DNA of 64,000 nt. Origin: Vicia villosa. Its lineage: Eukaryota > Streptophyta > Magnoliopsida > Fabales > Fabaceae. The DNA lies in contig NC_081185.1 of assembly GCF_029867415.1 (NCBI RefSeq), positions 116,415,987-116,479,986 of the forward strand, read 5' to 3'. Below are positions 10,726 through 22,320 of the stretch, piece after piece (the stretch's first letter is position 1; the number at the start of each line of letters is the position of its first letter). The notes beneath the pieces were generated by a model. It saw only the letters and a list, made by a program, of their open reading frames with translations, did no database searches and had not been told where the DNA came from. A program made the position numbers and the translations under genes.

Positions 10726-12674
10726 ACTAAAAAAGATCCTCAACAAAAGGGCAAAGTCGCGTGACTATAAATTCAAGATCGTATGATCAGACATCAAGAA
10801 TAAAAGGTAGGTGACTGTCATGTCCAAACACCTCATCAACTCCTCAATCGTACGTCTCAAGCTCCTCGTGAAGGATGAATGCTCGCGTCAAGTAAACTGA
10901 ACTTAGGTTGGAGAACATCACGAAGGGGGTGGGCACCAATAAAATTTCGAGCCTAAAAATGTTTTTTTCTAAAAAACCGTGAACCTGGCCACGTTACAAC
11001 CCTCAAAAGTCCTAATTGAAGCAGGGTTAATTCGAAAGCATACTGTAATGAGAATACGGTAAATTGACTCCTAGGAGTTTTGCTAAAAGCTTGAGTTGGT
11101 ATCGCACCACCTTTCAAAAAAATTGATGTTTTAACATCCTTTCAAAAATTTCTTCTTCTAAACTTTAAGACAAACATGAAATTTGCATTAGAATTATATT
11201 TCTCATACTAAACATTCTTTGCATATGAACAAGTACTTGACACCAGGAAAGCTTCCATCATGAGCTACAGATGAAAAGTTTAATCCTCTCATGGGACAAG
11301 TTGTCTTCAGAACTCCGTTGAGTTAGAGCATGAACATCTCAAATTATAATCACCCTCAGGGGCACAAAAGCGGTCGAAATACTCCATAGAGTAAGCGTTC
11401 AGATATCTGGGGCAATCAGGCCAAGATTTAAAGGATCTCTTAAAATTGCTGAACAACCAGGAGCCTTCACCCAAGCACAGCTGAAATTACCTCCAACCCC
11501 GATCAACCAGGGGCATGATTCCTGGGTTCATGATACAGGGGCATGTTGCTTATAATAGCACGAATCTCAGAAAGTCCCCCAACATATAAAGCTGCAAGAG
11601 ACGTCTCGTACGCCCGACTCAGTCAGTCAAAAGCTTGTATATACAAGGGGCATGACATATCTCATTCATCTGGGGCAATCAAGTCAAGATTCAGATAATC
11701 TCTCAAATGCACTAAACAGTCAGAGAGGCAAGCCACCTGGGGCATGATTGCATCAGTCACAATTCTCAGCAAGAGCTGTTTAGCTACTAGTATTAGATGG
11801 TGTCAGTAGCTGTCTCTCCTTCGAAGTTCTAATTCTAAACATCAAGCATACCAGGTTACTAAAACAAGGGGCAGGTAGACTCCCATAAGTGAAGGACCAC
11901 ATATGGTTAGAAGCGTTTTCTAACAGCAAATACTCAAAGACATGGGGCAATGAAAACTTGAAACCCCAGGGAAGCTTCCCCATAGAGCAGTTTTCACAAT
12001 ATATCCCCACATAGTAATCCTCGAGGAGTTATCTTCAAGAAATCTATTCCCAACAGATACTTGGTTCCCCAACGGAGTTTACATCTCTAGCACTACCGGT
12101 TCGCCAATACGATCTTCTTCTCCAAGAGGGTTTATTCAAACTCATTGTTCCCAGTAAAGTTGGCACTCACAGTGGAAACTTGGTCAGTTATCCGTCTCTC
12201 TTATCCCAAATCAGGGCACATCAGGATCAAATCACTCAAGCTACTCTCATCCCTAAGCGGTAATAAAAATCCCCAGCTGAATATCCTCGAACGGAAGACG
12301 GGAATTCTCAACACAATCACCTTGTCATCATCTCCAGCAGCATACAGAGATTTATTTTCTCAACCAGCAGATGCTATACAAAGCTACAGATAAGCTTCGA
12401 CTTTATAGTCCATCCCTGCATCATTCATAATACATGCATAACATACAGTACTCTCGTTTATTTCGAGAATCTCAATACATGCATCATGACATTGCATAAA
12501 ACTAATTTTGCCTTTTCAGGTCATTTCACCATCAAAAGAACATTATCATCCAGATACAGTGCAAAATCGTATCAACGATTCAATTTTAACGCTCATTCAA
12601 GACACAAATACAATTCTGATGCTTCATTCCGGGTCTTTCTTCAAAGATAATTCAGAAACAATCAAAGAACTTCT
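10726..12674. other. Non-coding body of the element, no gene seen
   Basis: About 1.9 kb of weakly repetitive sequence in which the phrase GGGGCA(T/A) recurs many times (near 11350, 11510, 11540, 11650, 11740, 11870, 11945). No frame longer than about 80 codons and no domain. It occupies the position of the Ogre 3' untranslated region (39200-40350). Confidence 0.55.
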
Positions 12675-12675
12675 C

Positions 12676-13262
12676 ATCCTTTTTAGGAACCTTTCTAGGT
12701 AGTCTTCTCTAAGACATTTCTTATCCTTTCTAGGAGCCTTTCTAGGTAGTCTTTTCTAAGACATTTCATATCCTTTCTAGGAGCCTTTCTAGGTAGTCTT
12801 TTCTAAGACGTTTCACATCCTTTCTAGGAGCCTTTCTAGGCAGTCTTTTCTAAGACGTTTCACATCCTTTCTAGGAGCCTTTCTAGGCAGTCTTTTCTAA
12901 GACGTTTCACATCCTTTCTAGGAGCCTTTCTAGGCAGTCTTTTTTAAGATGTTTCACATCCTTTCTAGGAGCCTTTCTAGGTAGTCTTGTTTAAGACATA
13001 TCACATCCTTTCTAGGAACCTTTCTAGGTAAGTCTTGTTTAAGACATATCATAACCTTTCTAGGCCAGTCTTGTTTAAGACATATCATATCCTTTCTAGG
13101 AGCCTTTCTAGGCCAGTCTTGTTTAAGACATATCATATCCTTTCTAGGAGCCTTTCTAGGTGAGTCTTGTTTAAGACGTATCATATCCTTTCTAGGTGAG
13201 TCTTGTTTAAGACATATCATATCCTTTCTAGGAGCCTTTCTAGGTTAGTCTTGTTTAAGACG
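12676..13262 (+). repeat. Tandem repeat with 47-bp unit, about 12 copies, variable
   Basis: The unit is CCTTTCTAGGAGCCTTTCTA plus GGTAGTCTTTTCTAAGAC plus a short TTTCATAT tail. Later copies switch to GTCTTGTTTAAGACATAT, and some lack the AGCC half. The minus-strand 88-codon frame over it is a by-product of the repeat. The Ogre element has an unrelated 47-48-bp repeat in the equivalent place (40355-40680). Confidence 0.9.
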
Positions 13263-13736
13263 TATCTCCACCATTTTAGGTAATCTTCTTTAACATGTCC
13301 AATCTTTTCCAAGACATCTCTTGCCCTTTCAAGGAGCTTTTTAGTCAGTCTTCTCTAAGACAATTCTTCCCGAGCTTTGTCTAAAGCCTAATCCTCTTTA
13401 CATCAGTCAGTGACTTACCCTATTCAGGAACCTCTCCAGATAGTCCTCTGTAAGGCATTACTTCATTTTGATGAACTTCTCTTTCAGATACAGTCTAGTG
13501 TACGACTCATTCTGAATACTCAAAAGGGTATTATCCATCAGATACAATCAAGATATATGATTCATCCTAAAAGGCATCTGCTTCACACAGTCATTCTAAA
13601 AAAAGTATCTACTTTGGATGGCATCTTTAAGTCCATCTCAGACAACACTCTATCGACATCTGGATGGCATCTTTAAGCCCATCTCCAGCATCATTACTTC
13701 CCGCACCGGCGAGTGCAAATTTTTGGGCACTTAAGT

Positions 13737-13812
13737 GTTCAATCCTCTTCCACCTTCAGATCACGAATGGCGAACATGTCAATCTACCTCTTCAGGTTTA
13801 AGAAGATTGAAC
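13737..13812 (+). ncRNA. Hairpin just before the 3' LTR (non-autonomous element)
   Basis: The arm at 13737-13754 (GTTCAATCCTCTTCCACC) pairs at 15 of 18 positions with 13795-13812 (GGTTTAAGAAGATTGAAC), followed at once by the polypurine AGGGG and the LTR. Ogre has the same hairpin at 40887-40946, with a compensating A:T for G:C swap at the base. Confidence 0.65.
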
Positions 13813-13821
13813 AGGGGCATC

Positions 13822-16800
13822 TAATGTACCCCAAAATTTGCCCGCACTTCTCAAAAATTCAAAACTATTTTAAAAATTGAGTTTTATAAAAATCTTGGGT
13901 TCATTTACATTGACATCATGAATTTTATAAATATTCAATTTAAAGTCTATTTTAAAATATAATAGTTTACTATTAACTTGTTATATTTTAATAAATAGAA
14001 AAATGTTGACCAATGCTTCACATACTTTCAATTGGCTTTTTATTTCAAATAAATAATATAGCTCAGTTGGTTAAGAAGTAAGAGTTGCAAGAAAAGGTCA
14101 CGGGTTCAATTCCTGCTTGGTGCATTTTCATGTATTTTATCTATTTTTTTAAATTTTTTTACACCTGGACGCACCTAGACACAAGTACGTCCAGATTCTT
14201 AATCTTGTTCATCAAAGAAGGTCCATGGGCCTTTGGGTTGGATCATTTCCTTTTTAGGATCGATCTTGACCTTATTTCAATCTATAAATAGTGGTTCTCC
14301 ACTCTCTCATTTTCATCAACAACTTCTCTAACCCTGATCATCAATAATTATCAACAATTTTCTAACAACTCTCACAATTTCATTCATACATTTTTTCAAA
14401 ACTCTTTTTAACACTTCTACGTTTTTTTAATTAACAGTTTTGGCCAATGATGACGCCTGAGGCCTCTTTTTTCAAAAATATTTTTCAATGTTCTTGGCCG
14501 ATGAATTTTATATGAGGCCCCTTTTAATTTTTAATGTTATATTACTTTTTAATTTAATTTATTTAAACAATATGATGATTATCTGATGGTTCTTCGATTT
14601 TAATCAATGTAATATTTCTTTTTCTTTTGAAAATTATCAATTGATTTATTAGTTGTATGTAACCTTTGACATTTCTAACCATAAACTATTTTATTTTTCT
14701 TCATCAAAGTGTTTATATTACTAATGTCTAAATTAAGATCTTATTCTTTTTTTTACAACTCAGATCTCACGGTTGATTTCTTCTTCCTCGTGGGAACCAC
14801 CCATCAACAAACACAGCCTTTTTACTCATCCTCTGTAACTTGTTATCATAATAGTTTTAGAAACAAATTTTTCTAATTATTCAATACACCGCTAATCACA
14901 GATCCATTAACAAACCATTACACACACTGACTTTCATCCAAACACCAGACATGCATCCTCAGGTTTTTTTTAAAACTAAACACCCAAAACAACAGATTAG
15001 CTTCACCACAATTCACTGCATCACAAGATTTCAAAACAATCAAAACCTTCAGTTACATTACATTAACCACATGTTACAATAAGATTCAAACATTCTCATT
15101 AACAAAATTAAACCAGAGTTTCCAATCCAAAGAACAAAACAGAAGCAAGAGACGGAAGAAATTTGAATCCGTAAACTACCCACAATTTTTGTCTATGTTT
15201 GTTTTCAGGTACAATAAAGAAATACAAATACAAGAAGATGCAAAGACTCGGCCGCAACACCCGTCGGGAACGCTCATCGAATCTGACCACCGTCTGCCCC
15301 TTCTCCGATCGCGCCTCCCTTCATCGCAGATCCACCGCAACAACAACACGTCTTTGACGCGGCCATCATCATCTTCATCGATTCAGAATACAACCACTCG
15401 CCGTGAAGCCCTCTGTCGAAGCCGCACCCATGGAGCTCCACCGAGTTCACCCTTCCGATCGCAACATCGCCACCAAGACAAAATCAGAGCATCACACTGC
15501 CTTCCGACGAGCTTCACTCAACGCACCCCCTTTGACGGTATTACCTTCCTCTTCATTACTTTAACTTAGCTTGTTGGTTTCTTGGTATTGTATGATTTTG
15601 TCTGTGTTTGTGTTGAAAGAATCTAGGAGCAGAGAGGATTTTGATTGTTGTTTATAAACCAAAAGCGTATTTGATTGGGAGAGAGAGAGTATCGGTTGAG
15701 ATTTGTGTTTTGTTGATTATTGTTGTCTGAACCGAGAGAGATATCGAGTGAGGGAGAAAGCTTTCGTTATTGTTGTTTGGGTTTTGAGAAATCGAACCGT
15801 GGAAATTGAAAAAAGAATAGAGAATAGGAGATGTTATGCTGTTGGTGAAACCATGTGAGAAGATGATGTGGGGGCGGACCATTCTTGGTCTTTTAGGGTT
15901 TGATTATTGTTTTGGGTCATGGGCTCAAGTATTTCGTTAGGCCCAACGTTTTCCTTAACATCAGCACACCCCTTTTTTGGACCATTGTGACCGCGGGCCA
16001 GTTGTGTGAGCCCAGCGAATTTCAGTAATACACCATCATTTTTATGTTATGTTTCAGCCTATTTACTATTGTTTTTGTTATTTGTTAGTAACTTATCATA
16101 TTATTGAAAACCCAAGATATGTTTATTTTAATTTTCTCTTAAATATTAATAAAAAAATACAAAAAATATTTGTTTTATGTATTAACTTTGATTTTTTGAT
16201 ATAATCTTTGGTTAATATTTGTCCACATTTTTTTTATAATTTTTTATATACATTATTTTGTGTTACTAATACTTTATTGTGATTATGAGGTACTCATCTT
16301 GAGGCATTGGACTATCATTATGGACACTTGCAATTTTATTCAAGTCTTGTATATTTTTGCTTTCATTTTTATTTGTAATAGTTAATTAAGGCTTTACTTT
16401 TCGCATTCCCCCAATTTTTTGGTTATGTAATCCCCCTCCTGAAGCGATGTAATAGCGTAGGAACCTTTACCTTTCTGCACTTTATTTTCTGTACACATAT
16501 TAACTGTTAGATGTATGTTAATAGGATTGTATGGCAAGACTAATCAACTGAACGCTAGCTAACTTAACTCAAGATTAAAATACTCGAATCTAACACACTC
16601 GCACGCACACACCTCTAGGGTACGCCCCTCTTGGTTGCCTTTCGGAAAATAATAGTCGAGTCCCTCGAAGTGTGGGGATGCCTTAGCACCTGTTGCCTTC
16701 GATTCTAAATCATCATAGTCCCTTCGGAATAAAGATCATAGTCCCTTCGAGTTGCCTACGATGAAATGATCTCGTCCCTCGAGTTGCCTTCGATAAATGA

Positions 16801-17398
16801 TGATAGTCCCTTCGGATTGCTAAGGTATCTCTACTGGTTGCATGTATGACTACTCACATCTCTTAGGACTTCCTATCCTCTGTATGGTATGGATAGTCTC
16901 TATGACGATTCGATGACCCTTCGATGACCCGCACATCCAATGTATAGGACTACCTACCCTCATATGGTATGGATAGTACTATCGCCCAAGGAAAGTCTTA
17001 GAATAGGAAAGACCTTATGAACTTAGGGTAGGTTACTCTTAAGTGCTTGCTCACAACAATTCAAATCAAACGCTTTTCGCACCTCGTTTTTTAACATTGT
17101 CTTTTTAGGCATTTTCAAAACAAAAGTGTTTTTCTAAACACACTACTTTTTCAAACAAATCAAACATTTCAAACAAGTGAGCTAAGCAGCTAAGAGCCCG
17201 TAGATAACTACGGATGAAAAGGGTGCTTACACCTTCCCTTTTCATAACCTACCCCCCGAATTCAATCTCTTTTCAAAGAAGGTCTTTCCTGTTCTTTTAT
17301 GCCTTTCCTAATTGGATAAAATAAAAGTCGGTGGCGACTCGTGCTCACCGCAACATTGTTGCGAAATAAAAATAAAAAAGTCAGTTCACCGAGTTACA
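13822..17398 (+). repeat. 3' LTR of the non-autonomous element
   Basis: 3,577 bp, the same length as the 5' LTR. It begins TAATGTACC, so the terminal TG is changed to TA. By eye it differs from the 5' LTR near its start (three positions) and at four or five sites up to about 14,350; beyond that I see no difference. It carries a second copy of the tRNA-like module and TATA box, and ends GTTACA before the duplicated GGGAC. Confidence 0.92.
14059..14113 (+). other. tRNA-like A/B-box module, 3' LTR copy
   Basis: Same A box (14059-14070) and B box (14103-14113) as in the 5' LTR. A nearby A-to-G difference (CCTGC for CCTAC, just after the B box) leaves both boxes intact. Confidence 0.65.
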
Positions 17399-17403
17399 GG
17401 GAC
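17399..17403. repeat. Target-site duplication, right copy (GGGAC)
   Basis: GGGAC directly after the 3' LTR of the inner element, matching 4916-4920. Confidence 0.93.
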
Positions 17404-19640
17404 GAATCAGAAACAAAGCCTTGCCCATAATACACTTGTAACCACTTGAAAAATTTCAAAGAAAATTCAAATTCGAGTTTTTAATTTCAGTCAATTTCAA
17501 TACAAACTAAGCATTCAAAAATCATCTCTGAGCTTCACTGAAGCTATTCCAATCAATTGCAAGTCTTAAACCTCACTGAATCGAGCTATACAGGTCACGA
17601 TTTGTCCAAACTAAAACTGACTTGTATCTCATAACACAAGCATATCTAGCACGATGTAGACATATATTTGGACTTGGTGTGGTGTGTAGATCATTTCTGG
17701 AACTTTAATTAAGTTTTAGACGCTTATACACGAAGTTACCATTTTAGGGTTCATAACCTAAAATTTAGGGCTTGCTGAAATAGGCAAAATTAGAAGTTCT
17801 AAATAGCATCATTGAACTCGTATGAACAAGACGAATTAAATGGTGGCATCGCGCCAAATTTATGTTGTTGTTTGCTTGTATTCGCTATTATTAACAGGTG
17901 TAAAAGATTGGAGTTTTTACACCACCTGCAAATGAACGGTGTAAAAGCCCATCTGAAGGTTGAAGATGATGCGTGGCGTCCTCTGATTGGTTGGGAGGCG
18001 CGCGCGTGTTTTTTAAATTAACTTTGGATTCAGTGTTTTGCAGGTACGTCACGTGCCATGGTCCCTCACCATCTGGGCCTTCTGATCCACTTGCCAGCTC
18101 ATCCAACGCGCCAGACAAAGCAGTCCTTACCATGGACTCTCAATCCAACCACACCTGATCAGTATCCTTTTCTTTTCTATTTTTATTTTAATTTCTTTGT
18201 TAAATTAATTAAAAATAGTTTTAAAAATCCAAAAAATACACAAAAAATATTAGACTTCTAAAATAATATATTATTTTCTGAAATAAAAATATTTTATTTT
18301 TCTTCATAATTTCAATATTTTGCATAATTAATTAGTATATTTATATATTTGCTTTTTAATTATTCTAACCAATCAAAAAAAATCATAAAAAAATTGTTCT
18401 TTATATAAAATATTGTTTATATATTATAAACTAATTTTGTACATATTTTGAATAATTTTCTCTCTAAGTTTTAATTATTGGTATAATTATTTGCATAATT
18501 ATGTTTTAATTAACTTAAATCAATTTCAAATCAATTCCAAAAATTCCAAAAAATTAGTTTTGTTTTAAAATTAATTGACAAATATTTTGTACATATTTTA
18601 AACTTAACTTCTAGGTTTAAATCTATTTTCATCTTTTTTCTTCATTTTAATTTAATTAATCATGCATTAATTATAATTAAAATCAATCATAAAAAATCCA
18701 AAAACATGCCTTTTATTTTTCTTGCAATTTAAATTCCTAGATAAATGTATAGGATGTCAAATTCATGTAAATAGGCTAGTTTACATTTCCTGCACAATCG
18801 ATGTAATAGTGTAGATTTACTTTCCGCACTTTACATTTCCGCATTTTAATTTCCAGCAAATATAAACTGCGTGTATGTCAAAGATAAAATTGAACCGTTA
18901 GATCACTAACTTCAAAGATAAAATATCTGAATCCAAACACAATCACACTTGCACCTCTTAAGGTAATCCCTTCTCATTCTTTTCAAAATCAAAGTCAAAA
19001 TTCCACTGTTTCGAGTACAAAATCGAACCTTGCGTTTGTATCCGGTGAAAGGATAGATTTTTAAAGGAAATAGGATAAAGACCTTACAACTCAAGGTAGA
19101 CCTCCTAGTTTGCTTGCTCAAATCAAAACAAACAAAATTCTCATACACTGTTGTTTTTCAAAACAAAACTTTCAAAAAAGACAATACTTTGTATACATCC
19201 AAACACGGATTATTACAAAGTTAACGTTCTTTTCAAAACATCTTTCGAAAGATAAACAAGCATTTTGTATACATCCACACACGGATCATTACAAAATTCA
19301 ATTTACAAAAGTATTTGAAACCACATATGAGCATTCTAAAGCAATTGAAAAGTAATCGAAAAACAAGTGAGCTAAGCAAACTTACGAGCCCATGGATAAC
19401 CATGGATACAAAGGGTGCTAACACCTTCCCTTTGTATAACCTACCCCCTTACCCAGAATTTCTTAAAGGTCTTTTTTCTGTTTCTTTTATAAACCTTTCC
19501 TTAATTGGATAAAATAAAAGGTCGGTGGCGACTCTGTGAATTTTCAAAAATGCGAAAGCATTAAGCGATAAAAAAGAGTCAGTTCACGTATCTCTACAGA
19601 ACAGAGGTATGGCCCGGGATTAAAAAATCGGAGGTCCACA
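17404..19640 (+). repeat. Ogre 5' LTR, right part
   Basis: Continuation of the LTR begun at 2491, ending TCCACA at 19640 just before the PBS. It includes a very AT-rich tract (18160-18700). Its last 800 bp share the order GATGTAATAG, GAGCTAAGCA, GGGTGCT(A/T)ACACCTTCCC and GGTGGCGACTC with the LTR of the inner element, showing the two families are related. No gene. TGGCGACTCTG at 19526-19536 repeats the first 11 bases of the PBS. Confidence 0.88.
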
Positions 19641-19644
19641 GAAC

Positions 19645-19662
19645 TGGCGACTCTGCTGGGGA
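19645..19662 (+). other. Ogre primer-binding site, tRNA-Arg type
   Basis: TGGCGACTCTGCTGGGGA, four bases after the LTR end, complementary with one mismatch to the 3' end of tRNA-Arg(ACG) as I recall it. tRNA-Arg priming is what is known for Ogre. Confidence 0.85.
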
Positions 19663-20320
19663 GATACTTTCAAAAAAAACAAAATGTTTTCAAAAGGGGT
19701 TACCTTAAGAGAATAGATCACTTCGATGTTTTCAATTGATTGACTTGATTGCTCTATTTTTCAAAGGTTTGTTTGGGTATTTTGCTTTTGTGAAAGATTC
19801 TAACCCGAATCTCGAGATACCTTAAGTATATGACAATAGACCAAGGAAACTGTACGGCATGTACCGATACGGTTGATCTGGTAGTCATCGTTAGTGTGAT
19901 ACTTTGGTTTATAGTGATGTCCCTTGAAAACGATCAAGGAGTATATTAGGCTTCCGAAATGTCATTAAACACTAATTTGTCTTAGAACCTTTTTAGTTGA
20001 ACTTGACTTGTGGCCTATTAAGTGGCTAGCTTTGAAATTGATCGAAGTTAGTTATCCTCGAGGAATATTTTGATCGGCCGCTCGAGCGCCGTATTGAGAT
20101 GTTACTTCCAAGGATCATAGAACCCGAATACTATTCTAGGACAGGTTTAAACCAACTCAACTTCAGTGGGGAGGGTATCACCTATCAGCTCCATGCAAGC
20201 CTTTAAACCTAAGGCTATTGCTTGATTTGTTTTTGTGTGCCACATGTTTGCATCATAATCATATCATTTTTGCACCAAACACTTCAAGGATCAAAGAGTT
20301 TACCTTTGTTTTTGCAGGTA
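19663..20320 (+). other. Ogre leader before ORF1
   Basis: Untranslated leader similar to 8520-9290. It ends in a pyrimidine-rich TTTGTTTTTGCAG|GT acceptor-like signal (CAG at 20315-20317), three bases before the ORF1 start codon. The matching TTGCAGGT is kept in the inner element at 9150-9157. No ORF of note; a 33-codon upstream extension of ORF1 across this signal is not considered coding. Confidence 0.65.
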
Positions 20321-21664
20321 ATGGCTCCCGCCACCAAAGATTACATCCGAATCAACATCTCAACGGTACCATCTGAACTAAAAGACTTAGTGTCAGAATT
20401 CCCCAGGAATGTTCAATTCACTGAAAGGCATGGTCACCTACTCCATTTGGTTACCTCAAAATTTGAAGAAGATATGATACGGGTCCTGTTCCAGTTCTTT
20501 GACCCTGAACATCATTGCTTTACCTTTCCTGATTACCAGTTGGTACCCACTTTGGAAGAATTCTCTGAACTAATGGGATTACCTATTCGAGATCAATTAC
20601 CTTTCACTGGTTTAGAAAGGATTCCAAAACCTGAAGTCATTGCTGCTGCTTTACATCTGCGAAAATCAGAAATCGAGTCCAATTGGGAAACAAAGAGTGG
20701 AGTTAAGGGTTTGCTTGCCAAGTTCTTGTTGGAAAAGGCTCGACTACTGCTAGAAAACAAAAGTTATCCAGCTTTTGAGGAAGTTATGGCCCTTTTGATC
20801 TATGGGTTGGTTTTATTCCCTAATCCCGACCAGTTCATAAGTGTACACATCATCAACCTTTTCCTAATCCGTAACCCGGTACCAACATTGCTGGGAGACA
20901 TTCTACATTCTCTACACACTCGTACCATGAAGAAACGAGGAACTCTCATGTGCTGTATACCATTACTGGCTAGGTGGTTTACATTTCATCTTCCCCGATC
21001 AGTGTTGAGAAATGAACAAAGAATACAATGGTCTCGCAGGATTATGTCTTTGTCTCATTCAGATATCCGGTGGAACAACTTCTTTCAAAGAGACATTACT
21101 ATCATTGATCATTGTGGAGAGTACCCTAATGTGCCACTCCTTGGCATCAAAGGAGGCATCACTTACAATCCCTCTTTAGCTCTACGCCAATTCGGATATG
21201 CAAGGAGCAACGGTCCTCATGACATGATTATCCATGGCATTGTGATTGATTACGAGAATGATTCTCATAGACACCGACGAAGGTTCATACATGCATGGGG
21301 CAGTGTCTATAGAATAGAAAGCAAAACTCTGGGGCAATGGAATTCTATTCCTATGGAAACCTACCTCAGATGGGTCCGTACTCATGCTCAGAAACTCCTT
21401 ATGCCATATCCTGCTGTTCTACCTGTGACTATTGAACCAGAGGTCGAAGGATATGAACCTCAAGTTATTCTACACCCGGACATGCCAACTGACCTAGAAG
21501 AGTTGCAAAAATCTTGGGTTCAACTCAAAGAGGAAAGAGACACCTTCAAATCATACTGTCAAGACTATGAGAGAAGGATATTGGAGCTCACCGGACAGCT
21601 TCAACAAGAACAGCAGATCAACACATTCCTGGGGACAAAGAGAAAGCGTCCACGGGAGACCTGA
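20321..21664 (+). CDS. Ogre ORF1 protein (plant-mobile-domain-like)
   Basis: 447 residues beginning MAPATKDYIR, the extra ORF upstream of gag that marks Ogre elements. Residues about 30-370 resemble the plant mobile (aminotransferase-like) domain: a helical region with FTFPDYQLVPTLEEFSEL and MGLPI near residues 65-85, and a conserved Trp/Arg-rich middle. The end (about 385-440, LQKSWVQLKEERD onwards) is a charged coiled coil followed by a basic tail (TKRKRPRET). The molecular role of ORF1 is not known. The start at 20321 is preferred to the in-frame ATG at 20222 because an acceptor-like signal and the conserved leader lie between them. No stop or frameshift. Confidence 0.85.
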   Translation: MAPATKDYIRINISTVPSELKDLVSEFPRNVQFTERHGHLLHLVTSKFEEDMIRVLFQFFDPEHHCFTFPDYQLVPTLEEFSELMGLPIRDQLPFTGLERIPKPEVIAAALHLRKSEIESNWETKSGVKGLLAKFLLEKARLLLENKSYPAFEEVMALLIYGLVLFPNPDQFISVHIINLFLIRNPVPTLLGDILHSLHTRTMKKRGTLMCCIPLLARWFTFHLPRSVLRNEQRIQWSRRIMSLSHSDIRWNNFFQRDITIIDHCGEYPNVPLLGIKGGITYNPSLALRQFGYARSNGPHDMIIHGIVIDYENDSHRHRRRFIHAWGSVYRIESKTLGQWNSIPMETYLRWVRTHAQKLLMPYPAVLPVTIEPEVEGYEPQVILHPDMPTDLEELQKSWVQLKEERDTFKSYCQDYERRILELTGQLQQEQQINTFLGTKRKRPRET

Positions 21665-21972
21665 AGGATCATTTATTTTATTTCTGTCTTGTAAGCCCAA
21701 ATGAGGCAAAGGAAAAAAAGAAGCAAAAAAAGAGAAATAAATTGATTAACTAACGTTTGTTTCTTCTTTAACAAATCTAAACTCTAAGATCCTTGATACA
21801 TTGCACACACATTTCACCTCATGCATTGCATATACATTTCATACATTGCATTCATATACATTGCACATACATTTCATACATTGCATACACATGGCATCCA
21901 GTCATACACATTGCATAACAGGTTCACATGACGGATTTCTCATCTTCTCGCTGTTTATTTCAGTCAGAAGAG
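21665..21972. other. Spacer between ORF1 and gag with CATTGCATA-type repeats
   Basis: Contains an A-rich stretch and, at 21800-21920, an irregular array of ACATTTCATACATTGCATA-like units. It ends in a pyrimidine-rich tract with CAG at 21961-21963, ten bases before the gag ATG, another possible splice acceptor. Confidence 0.55.
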
Positions 21973-22320
21973 ATGGAATCTGAAATGAGTATCAAGAATC
22001 TCGAAGCACAGAATGCCCAAGTTCAAGTGGCAATTCTGGAACTGGCAAAGGGGCAACAAGAACTGAAAGCCCTGATAATCAAGAAGAAAAAGAAGCCCAA
22101 AGGATCTGTAGGCTTGAGTCACCTGAAAAGGAAGATCAAAATCCCAGTCAAAAAGTTCAAAAAGCCACCGATCCCTGAAACAGTCGGTGATGATGAACAA
22201 GAAGACAATCAAAGCAACCAGGGTTCTGCTAAACCCTCTCTCTCTCTTCAAATGAAGAAAATGATCATTCTGGGGACGAACCGGATGATGAAAAATACCA
22301 ACAGCTGGAAGACCGTATGA
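21973..22320 (+). pseudogene. Ogre gag, N-terminal part in a shifted frame
   Basis: Starts MESEMSIKNLEAQNAQVQVA, a short coiled coil, followed by a Lys-rich stretch (IIKKKKKPKG) and an acidic region. After the run CCTCTCTCTCTCTTC (about 22231-22246) this frame turns into nonsense and stops at 22320. The acidic gag continuation appears in the next frame from the same place and runs on into the ORF at 22317. The offset is what gain of one CT unit would give. This element therefore cannot make full-length Gag unless ribosomes shift there. Confidence 0.75.

Larger units (their letters stand above)
4921..17398 (+). mobile_element. Non-autonomous Ogre-related LTR element (LARD-like), 12,478 bp
   Basis: Two LTRs of 3,577 bp (4921-8497 and 13822-17398) flank 5.3 kb that holds no gag, protease, RT, RNase H or integrase in any frame. 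It has the same PBS as the Ogre around it, a recognisably similar leader (8530-9160 against 19670-20320), the same hairpin module (10620-10710) and the same hairpin before the polypurine tract (13737-13812). It therefore looks like a large retrotransposon derivative of an Ogre-type parent whose protein genes were lost, presumably moved by proteins supplied in trans. The TSD GGGAC is intact and the LTRs differ at about eight positions by eye, so it moved recently. Confidence 0.88.

Noticed and set aside
12954..13220. 88-codon minus-strand frame with MICLKQD repeats.
   Set aside because: It is a translation of the 47-bp tandem repeat, not a gene.
12676..13262. Regular repeats that could be mistaken for a CRISPR array.
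   Set aside because: Units are contiguous with no unique spacers, and this is a plant nuclear genome.
20222..20320. N-terminal extension of ORF1 with a hydrophobic stretch (signal-peptide-like).
   Set aside because: An acceptor-like signal and conserved leader lie between, and the family start is at MAPATKD; the hydrophobic stretch is probably chance.
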